Shown: piece after piece, positions 58,820-64,000 of the stretch | Layout: each line of letters starts with the position of its first letter | Position numbering within the stretch: the stretch's first letter is position 1 | The notes under the pieces: model-generated | Database searches by the model: none | What the model was told of the DNA's origin: nothing | Seen by the model: the letters and a program-made list of their open reading frames with translations, nothing else | Translations under genes and position numbers: made by a program | NCBI GenBank assembly: GCA_052148155.1 | Contig: JBKQIY010000198.1 | Span: forward strand, 1 to 64,000 | DNA from: JBBQER01 sp052148155 | Lineage (GTDB): Bacteria > Actinomycetota > Acidimicrobiia > IMCC26256 > PALSA-610 | Length of the DNA stretch: 64,000 nucleotides | Direction of reading: 5' to 3'

Positions 58820-59362
58820 ATGCGTAAGGCTGCAGGTCTATTGGTCGCGTGTTCGTTGCTCATCCCAGTCGGCGCGATCGTTGCCGGCTCCGCGGGCGCC
58901 GCGACCGCAACCACGAATTGTAAGGCCCTGACCGGCAAAGAGGTCTATTCGCCCGCGCTGCCGAAGCTTGGCGGCGCGCCGGTGACATCGACCGTGACGA
59001 CGAATTCGAAGCTCAGTGGTTGTGTCGGTGGCGGCGTGACCAGCGCGAACATCGTGTCGAAGTCCACCTACAAGGGTGACTGCGCGACGTTCCTCGCCGG
59101 GTTCGGCAAGCCGACCCTGGGTACCGCCAAGATCACGTGGAACACCGGCAAGACGTCGACCGTCGCCACGACATTGACGTCGATCACCAAAGCCGGCGTG
59201 AACCCTGCGCTGGCCAAACTGGTGAGCAAGTTCACCACGGGCCTGTTCGTCGGGCACACGTCGACGGTCGAGATCAAGGCGACCGCCGCCACTGGTTCTT
59301 GCACGAAGGTCGGTTTGGCGGGCTTCACGTTCGTGAACGACGGCGCCTTCAAGACCACCTAG
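58820..59362 (+). CDS. Secreted cysteine-containing protein, copy 1
   Basis: This 180-residue protein has a signal peptide (MRKAAGLLVACSLLIPVGAIVAG) and a Thr/Ser/Lys-rich, beta-predicted mature part with four cysteines (TTNCKALTG, SGCVGGG, GDCATF, GSCTKVG). It has no recognised family. It is a clear paralogue of the protein at 59935: signal sequence, GKEVYSPALP-like start and CxGGGV positions are shared. A GAGAGGGAG ribosome-binding site precedes the ATG. It may be a surface or extracellular adhesin-like protein, which is inference. Confidence 0.7.
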   Translation: MRKAAGLLVACSLLIPVGAIVAGSAGAATATTNCKALTGKEVYSPALPKLGGAPVTSTVTTNSKLSGCVGGGVTSANIVSKSTYKGDCATFLAGFGKPTLGTAKITWNTGKTSTVATTLTSITKAGVNPALAKLVSKFTTGLFVGHTSTVEIKATAATGSCTKVGLAGFTFVNDGAFKTT

Positions 59363-59393
59363 CACGGATCAACAAGTCAGGACAGAAGCGATC

Positions 59394-59420
59394 GGGGCCC
59401 CACTGCTCAGGTGGGGCCCC
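59394..59420 (+). terminator. Strong hairpin after secreted-protein gene 1
   Basis: GGGGCCCCAC-N7-GTGGGGCCCC forms a perfect 10-bp stem. No U-tract follows, as is common for actinobacterial terminators. Confidence 0.6.
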
Positions 59421-59452
59421 GCCCGCGCGGGCTGCAACTACAGGGAGTTCGC

Positions 59453-59825
59453 ATGCGGACGTCGCTCGCACCGTGCCGCGATGTCAGTGCTCACGCCGGT
59501 CGGCGTGATCGCGGCGGCACCGAGCTCCGCGGCCGACATCCTGGACGTTCACGCGTCGGTGTCGGTGTCGGGCGCTCCCGAAGCTCGGCCCCAGGCGTTC
59601 GCTCCAGGAATCGTCGTCCCGCAGATGACCATGGTCGCGGCCGGGGCTAGCCGGGGGGCGCCCCCGTCCGTGGCGACCACGACTGGGTATCCGAACGCGG
59701 TTCTGTGCGAAAGAGCAGCGGTCGACGACCAGCTTCGTGCACTCATCTCCGACCAAGACCGCGCGGTCACATACCTCAGCACGACCCCGGCAGTCGCAGT
59801 TCCGACCCCACCGTCGGCAGCCTGA
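59453..59825 (+). pseudogene. Decayed relative of the secreted proteins (frameshifted signal peptide)
   Basis: GGGAGTTCGCATGCG at 59443-59457 repeats the ribosome-binding site and start context of the two flanking genes. From ATG 59453 the frame reads MRTSLAPCRD and leaves coding quality. A signal-peptide-like end (LTPVGVIAAAPSSAA) continues in a different frame from 59481, 28 nt later, implying a frameshift. The downstream portion to 59825 has no similarity to the mature parts of the paralogues. The promoter upstream is missing its GTGGTTGT part. It is best read as a degenerate third copy. Confidence 0.55.
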
Positions 59826-59869
59826 CCGAGGTGCGTGTTCCGCCCCGCCTTGCATCCCCGCACGAAACA

Positions 59870-59903
59870 GTGGTTGTGCTGTTCGCCGCCGACCATTACA
59901 ACT
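59870..59903 (+). promoter_or_regulatory. Duplicated promoter-like element, second copy
   Basis: GTGGTTGT (59870-59877) and TACAACT (59897-59903) with 19 nt between, as in the first copy. The centre differs while the boxes are kept. Confidence 0.5.
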
Positions 59904-59934
59904 GAGACACCAGGGGACCAGGCAAGGAGTTCGC

Positions 59935-60483
59935 ATGCGCAGAGCTGCAGGATTGATGTTCGCAATGGCGTTGCTGATCCCTGCCGGCGTGTCGGCCGCG
60001 CCGGCCGCCGGTGCCGCCGGTGCCAGCTGCACGAAGATCACCGGTACGGCAACGTTCTCGCCCGCACTTCCGGTCACCACATCGAAGCTCACGGTCAAGC
60101 CGACGATCACGACCTCGAGCACGATCAGCGGCTGCACCGGTGGTGGCGTCAAGAGCGGGACGACAACCCAAAAGACGAAGTCCACCGTCGGACTGAACTG
60201 CGCGAACGTCGCGACCGCGATCGCAAAATCTCCGCCCAGCACCGAAACGGAGATCTGGAACACGAAAGCGAAGTCGACCGTGCTCGTCAGCTTGAGCGCG
60301 GTGAAGGGCAGCACGACCGAGTCGAAGCTGACCAGCAAGGTGACGGCCGGACTGTTCAAGGGAACGACGACGACAGCCACCCTCGAGTTGACCGGGGCGT
60401 TACCGAAGAAGGGTGCGTGTTCCACCGCTGCGCTGAACGCGATCCTCTTCGGGTCGGTCGGCAAGATCGTCACGACCTCATAG
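59935..60483 (+). CDS. Secreted cysteine-containing protein, copy 2
   Basis: This 182-residue protein has a signal peptide (MRRAAGLMFAMALLIPAGVSA) and a Thr/Ser/Lys-rich mature part with cysteines in ASCTKITG, SGCTGGGVKSG, LNCANV and GACSTAA. These line up with the protein at 58820, so the two form a tandem paralogous pair. Family unknown. The ribosome-binding site AAGGAG precedes the ATG. A terminator-like hairpin follows the gene. Confidence 0.7.
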   Translation: MRRAAGLMFAMALLIPAGVSAAPAAGAAGASCTKITGTATFSPALPVTTSKLTVKPTITTSSTISGCTGGGVKSGTTTQKTKSTVGLNCANVATAIAKSPPSTETEIWNTKAKSTVLVSLSAVKGSTTESKLTSKVTAGLFKGTTTTATLELTGALPKKGACSTAALNAILFGSVGKIVTTS

Positions 60484-60510
60484 TCGAACGGTCCGACCGC
60501 GCGGCACCGA

Positions 60511-60684
60511 TCACGTCTGGGGCCTCCGACACGAGGGCCCCGGGTCCACCCGGCCGGCGACCGGCTCGCCCGCAGCGTTCGCGAGCCCCACAAGGCGGTT
60601 GACCGTATTCCGGTTGGGTGCCGTCGCGAGCGTCTTGGTGAGCTTGTCGAAGCCGTCCGGCGGCGCCGCCAGGTCATTCCCCAT
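60511..60684 (-). CDS. Candidate 57-aa protein
   Basis: From ATG 60684 the minus strand encodes a 57-residue frame with coding-like third positions (mostly G or C) and ordinary composition (MGNDLAAPPDGFDKLTKTLA...RLVGLANAAGEP). No family is recognised and no ribosome-binding site is clear. It could be a small protein or the end of a decayed gene. It overlaps the terminator hairpin of the secreted-protein gene. Confidence 0.33.
   Translation of the reverse strand: MGNDLAAPPDGFDKLTKTLATAPNRNTVNRLVGLANAAGEPVAGRVDPGPSCRRPQT
60519..60541 (+). terminator. Hairpin after secreted-protein gene 2
   Basis: GGGGCCTC-N6-GAGGGCCCC pairs with one bulged G. It stands 36 nt after the stop of the second secreted gene. 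Confidence 0.45.
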
Positions 60685-60744
60685 TCGACGATCGACATGG
60701 TCGTTCCGCCGTTCGGGGGACCGCGATCTGCAACGATCAGTGAG

Positions 60745-61806
60745 ATGAATCAGACGATGCGCGCGTGGCGCACACACGAGTACGGCGCGCGACCCACTGA
60801 AGTGCTGCGCCTCGACACGGTGCCTGTCCCGGCACCCGACGCGGGCGAGGTACGCGTGCGCGTGCAGGCGATCCCGCTCAATCTGAACGATCTCGAACGC
60901 ATCACCGGCGCCAACATGATGGTGCGCCCCGAGCTGCCGTACAGCCCAGGCATGGAGGTGATGGGAATCGTCGAGACGTGCGGCGCCGGCACCGAGGATT
61001 GGCAGGACCGGCGCGTGGTCGCCATGCCGAAAGGCGCCAACGGCGGATTCGCAGAGTATGCGATCTGCCCGGTCGCGTCGGCGTTCGAGATGCCCGAGAC
61101 GATTCCGTTGCCCGCGGCGGCGGCGTTGTACTTCCCGTTCCACCTCGCATGGCTCGGCCTGTTCGACCGCGCCGAGTTACACGCAGGGGAAAGTGTGCTG
61201 ATCCACGCCGGGGCCGGCGGATCCGGATCGGCCGCAATCCAGCTGGCCGCAAACCGTGGCGCGCGAGTGTTCGCGACGGCGGGCAGCGACGAGAAGGTCG
61301 CGTTGTGCCGATCACTCGGCGCCGACGTCGCGATCAACTACTCCGACTCCAGTGTCGACTTCGCGGCGGTCGTGCTCGACGCGACCGGCAAACGCGGTGT
61401 CGACGTCGTGTTCGACAACGTTGGCGAGGCCGTGATGGAGCAGTCCATGCGGTGTATCGCCTACAACGGCCGCTATCTGATGATGGGATTCGCGTCCAAC
61501 AAGGCTGTCGCCGACGAACCGTTCATCGTGCCGCGGCGGGTCGCGCTCGGAAACTTCAAGCTGTGCGGCGTGTTGTTGGCCTATGCGCAACCGGAGATGT
61601 CGGACTTGGTCAAGGACGCGATGGGTTGGAACTTCGCATCGGCAACGCTGGGAGCGAACATCAACCGTGAAATTGTGGGCCTGGTCCTGGACGGCAAGGT
61701 AAGTCCGCTGATCGGCAAGGTCGTCAACTTCGAGCAGCTGCCCGCGGCGATGGAAGCCATGGCTCAGCGAGCGTCGATCGGACGCACCATCGTCCAGATG
61801 GCCTGA
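60745..61806 (+). CDS. Zinc-independent quinone oxidoreductase (MDR family)
   Basis: This 353-residue NADPH:quinone oxidoreductase-type enzyme has the Rossmann loop IHAGAGGSGSAAIQLA and VFDNVGEAVMEQSMRC. A typical start (MRAWRTHEYGARPTEVLRLD) is present. It lacks the zinc-binding cysteines. It probably reduces a quinone or enone. The ATG at 60745 is chosen, with an AGTGAG ribosome-binding site; ATG 60757 is possible. Confidence 0.88.
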   Translation: MNQTMRAWRTHEYGARPTEVLRLDTVPVPAPDAGEVRVRVQAIPLNLNDLERITGANMMVRPELPYSPGMEVMGIVETCGAGTEDWQDRRVVAMPKGANGGFAEYAICPVASAFEMPETIPLPAAAALYFPFHLAWLGLFDRAELHAGESVLIHAGAGGSGSAAIQLAANRGARVFATAGSDEKVALCRSLGADVAINYSDSSVDFAAVVLDATGKRGVDVVFDNVGEAVMEQSMRCIAYNGRYLMMGFASNKAVADEPFIVPRRVALGNFKLCGVLLAYAQPEMSDLVKDAMGWNFASATLGANINREIVGLVLDGKVSPLIGKVVNFEQLPAAMEAMAQRASIGRTIVQMA

Positions 61807-61818
61807 AGTCGCGTTGCG

Positions 61819-62355
61819 TCAGCTCGCGAGCTCGACGAGCTTGGTGACGGTGGCCCAGTTGCGGGTGGTCGCGATCGCGTTCAACTTCCGCTCCAGGAAA
61901 CCGTTGTTGAGCTTTGTGTTGCCGTATCCGGTCGGGCAGTGGAGGAACACCTCACGGCCGCGGACGCGCAGCTCATCCGGTCCGGCGTCGAACGCTTCGA
62001 CGGCGCGGACCAGCGCGGCGTCGGGGATCTCGGCCAGGAACGTGACGTGCAAGCGCGCGGTATCGGCGACCGTTCGCAGGAACGGATTGGCGCGCTCGAC
62101 GCCGGCGAGCTCATCTTTTGCGCGCAACAGCACTGCGACCTCGAGGCCAAGATCACGCGCGATCTGATCTTCGATGGCACGGGCGACCGTGACCGGACTC
62201 TTGGACCGGCCGTTGAAGACGACGTTGCCGCTTTGGATGTATGTGATCACCGACGTGTGGCCGAGGCGCCCGAAGACGGCCTCGAGGTCTTTCATCTTGA
62301 TCCGGTTCCGGGCGCCGACGTTGACGCCGCGCAGCATCGCCACGTTGGTCGCCAT
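61819..62355 (-). CDS. DUF1697 family protein
   Basis: This 178-residue protein belongs to DUF1697: it has VAMLRGVNVGARNRIKMKDLEAVFGRLGH, YIQSGNVVF and the C-terminal CPTGYGNTKLNNGFLERKLNAIATTRNWATVTKL, all typical of the family. Function is unknown. The ATG at 62355 lies only 7 nt after the stop of the desaturase remnant, and the longer frame runs through that remnant. Confidence 0.9.
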   Translation of the reverse strand: MATNVAMLRGVNVGARNRIKMKDLEAVFGRLGHTSVITYIQSGNVVFNGRSKSPVTVARAIEDQIARDLGLEVAVLLRAKDELAGVERANPFLRTVADTARLHVTFLAEIPDAALVRAVEAFDAGPDELRVRGREVFLHCPTGYGNTKLNNGFLERKLNAIATTRNWATVTKLVELAS

Positions 62356-62362
62356 GGCGTGG

Positions 62363-62802
62363 TTATGCCGTGCGCGTGAGGTGCAGGTCGTCGTGGTGGA
62401 CCTGCGGGAGCGGGATCGAGACGAGCGTTCGCACCGCCGACCAGCCGGGATCGTCCTCGCCGGGGCGCAACGAGCACCGGGCCGACGTGGGAGCGCCACG
62501 ATCGTTGTTGTGCAGCGCTTCGCCTCCGGTGGCCAGCGCGAGCGGTGTGACATTCGTGGCTGAGCGTTGGTACGGCCGCGTTGCGTCGCGATGTCCGATG
62601 TGGTTGATCGCACCGGCCGACATCACGTACATCACGTCGTGTCGTCCGGCCGCGCAGAACGACGCGGGAACGCCGCCACCGGATGCATGGTCAACGCCGG
62701 ATGCATCAACGCCCGGTGCCAAAAAGCTGTCGTCGTGACGATCGCGAGTTGCGTGACGACGAATGCCGCGATCGCCGCCGCGACGATGTGCGGTCCCGAC
62801 AT
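62363..62802 (-). pseudogene. Decayed fatty-acid desaturase (internal deletion plus frameshift)
   Basis: From ATG 62802 the minus strand encodes MSGPHIVAAAIAAFVVTQLAIVTTTAFWHRALMHPALTMHP, the usual start of a delta-9-type membrane desaturase with its first histidine box (HRALMH). That frame ends at 62632. In another frame, from about 62640 to the stop at 62363, the end of such an enzyme appears: GAINHIGHR and GGEALHNNDRGAPTSARCS, the last histidine box region (family HNNHH). The middle, roughly 120 or more residues with the central histidine box, is absent, and the two parts are out of frame. It is therefore a pseudogene. Confidence 0.72.
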
Positions 62803-62815
62803 CACCCGAAGGCTA

Positions 62816-62833
62816 CTACCGACATGTCGGTAG
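62816..62833. promoter_or_regulatory. Probable TetR operator (perfect 18-bp palindrome)
   Basis: CTACCGACATGTCGGTAG is an exact palindrome between the desaturase remnant start (62802) and the divergent TetR gene (62900). Confidence 0.75.
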
Positions 62834-62899
62834 ACTCGTTGATGTGGCTCTCGCCGCCTCCAGGCCGAAATACACGACCTGCCCTCCACGAAGGAGCTC

Positions 62900-63502
62900 A
62901 TGGTCGAGTCAACGAAGGAGCTCATCCTCCAAGTTGCGCGGCGGCGCTTCGCCGATCACGGCTACTCCGGCACGAGCCTCAACCAGATCGCAGATGAAGT
63001 CGGGATCCGCCGTCCCAGTCTGCTGCATCACTTCCCGTCGAAGGACGCGCTCTACCGAGCGGTTGTCCTCGACTCGTTCGCCGACTGGGTCGCGCTCGTC
63101 GACAATGCGATCGAGGGCCCACGCGAGGGCTGGGCGCAGGTCGAACGCATGCTGCGCGCCGCGTTCATCTTCTTCGAAGAACATCCCGAGTTCGTACGCC
63201 TCGTCCGTTGGGAGGCCCTCGAGGGGGGACCGATCCTGCGCGGGGAACTTGCGGTCCTCTTACGTCCGTTGTTCGATCGGGGCGCCGCGTTTCTCGAACG
63301 GGAGATGGAAGCCGGGCGGCTCCGTCGTTACGACGCCCGCCAGCTGCTCCTCACCGGCTACGGCGCGGTCCTGTCGTACCTTTCGGACGCTCCGTTGATG
63401 AACGACCTGCTCGACATCGATCCGCTCTCCGACGACGCACTCGCGGCTCGGCGCGAACATGTGATCAACGTCCTGCGCCACGCCGTCGTGCCCGACTGTT
63501 AG
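62900..63502 (+). CDS. TetR-family regulator next to a desaturase remnant
   Basis: This 200-residue protein has a TetR helix-turn-helix (about residues 5-55, KELILQVARRRFADHGYSGTSLNQIADEVGIRRPSLLHHFPSK) and an intact helical ligand domain. The ATG has an AAGGAG ribosome-binding site. It is divergent from the desaturase remnant, with a palindromic operator between them. TetR proteins of this arrangement commonly repress desaturase genes in response to acyl-CoA. Here the presumed target is broken but the regulator is not. Confidence 0.87.
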   Translation: MVESTKELILQVARRRFADHGYSGTSLNQIADEVGIRRPSLLHHFPSKDALYRAVVLDSFADWVALVDNAIEGPREGWAQVERMLRAAFIFFEEHPEFVRLVRWEALEGGPILRGELAVLLRPLFDRGAAFLEREMEAGRLRRYDARQLLLTGYGAVLSYLSDAPLMNDLLDIDPLSDDALAARREHVINVLRHAVVPDC

Positions 63503-63513
63503 CAAGTTCAGGC

Positions 63514-64000
63514 TCACCATTTCACAAGCTGTTGCCAGCGGTCGAGGAGCGATGCGTCGCCGAACACCTCGGCATCCGACGGATCCGTCCGACCGTAGAG
63601 GAAGAGCAACAGATCCGATGCTGGCGCGCGCATCGCGACGTCACCCTTGGCGTGCTCGCGGGTGACCGACACGCCGTCGGCCGCGAGACGCACGAGCCAT
63701 TCACCCGGGCCGTCGGTGCAGTGAAGATGGATCGACTCTCCCGAGCTGTGCAATGTCGACTCTTGTCGCCAGTACGGGATGAGCCCGAAGAACTCGTCGA
63801 TACCGTCGACGGCGAGGTCATGGACGATCGGCTCGGTGGCGCCGGCCGCGAGCTGCGCGTCCCATCGGTGCACCGCAGTCTCATTCGCCTGCCGTCGCGC
63901 CCAGAAACCGGCCGTGCGGTCGTCGGTCCACGACCATGCGGGACTGCCCGGATCGACGCGTCCTAACGCGTCGGCGACGAGGTCGACACCGGCCTCGAAC
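63514..64000 (-). CDS. Mycothiol-dependent maleylpyruvate isomerase-like protein (5' part outside window)
   Basis: The last 161 residues visible belong to the DinB-fold maleylpyruvate isomerase family (TIGR03083 type). The segment ARRQANETAVHRWDAQ, with a metal-binding histidine, and the later MDMPI C-terminal domain with LHCTDGPGEWLVRL are typical. The start lies beyond the right edge. Its presence supports mycothiol use by the organism. Confidence 0.85.
   Translation of the reverse strand, partial: FEAGVDLVADALGRVDPGSPAWSWTDDRTAGFWARRQANETAVHRWDAQLAAGATEPIVHDLAVDGIDEFFGLIPYWRQESTLHSSGESIHLHCTDGPGEWLVRLAADGVSVTREHAKGDVAMRAPASDLLLFLYGRTDPSDAEVFGDASLLDRWQQLVKW

Noticed and set aside
59484..60698. 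404-aa minus-strand frame
   Set aside because: It is antisense to the secreted-protein genes, whose signal peptides and paralogy are clear.

Overview
The window is very GC-rich, densely coding actinobacterial DNA. Mycothiol-type DinB proteins, F420-type flavin oxidoreductases, a KimA-like permease, TetR/MerR/LysR regulators and many GTG starts point to an actinobacterium. Together with a System I (Ccm) cytochrome c maturation operon, this suggests the Acidimicrobiia. The class is my inference. No tRNA, rRNA, CRISPR array or insertion sequence was recognised.

Layout. 1-3468 (minus): ccmA-B-C-D-E-F, with ccmF cut by the left edge. 3591-9094: a class E-like sortase, a crotonase/biotin carrier/carboxyltransferase/crotonase acyl-CoA operon and two membrane proteins. 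9098-17725: an XRE regulator, a DinB-type protein, two membrane HD-domain proteins preceded by a 28-aa reading frame and a long leader, a protein of unknown family, a glycosyltransferase, an aldo/keto reductase and a TetR. 17730-25067: coaA, msrA, a LysR/TauE divergent pair, an NlpC/P60 hydrolase, two PPOX-fold flavoproteins and a degenerate GGDEF-like protein. 25001-32708: an ABC exporter, a nucleosidase, a polysaccharide deacetylase, an aldehyde dehydrogenase, and two divergent cell-wall lipoproteins (M15 carboxypeptidase and L,D-transpeptidase).

32857-44540: a KimA-like permease fused to an OB-fold domain, an FAD oxidase, AlgH, a MerR/AurF-type diiron pair, and a tightly coupled six-gene operon. 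That operon runs from a surface acyltransferase through a 49-aa frame, a Rieske-hotdog-hotdog fusion, a tandem-hotdog protein and a nucleotidyltransferase-fold protein to a NYN RNase-like protein. 44537-58698: lipid/xenobiotic catabolism (two sulfatases, P450, SDR, two oxidoreductases, two TesB-like thioesterases) interrupted by lon. 58750-60541: two related secreted proteins with duplicated promoters and a decayed third unit between them. 60745-64000: a quinone oxidoreductase, a DUF1697 protein, a decayed fatty-acid desaturase facing an intact TetR, and a mycothiol-dependent isomerase-like gene cut by the right edge.

A recurrent feature is a TANNNT -10 box 6-9 nt before a start codon, typical of leaderless actinobacterial transcripts; it fixes many starts here. 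In two places one short symmetric box serves both directions of a divergent gene pair (31802-31808 and 46093-46102). The most unusual protein is the Rieske-hotdog-hotdog fusion. Other leads are the OB-fold-fused potassium-type transporter, the leader and micro-ORF upstream of the HD-GYP gene, and the desaturase remnant beside its apparent repressor.
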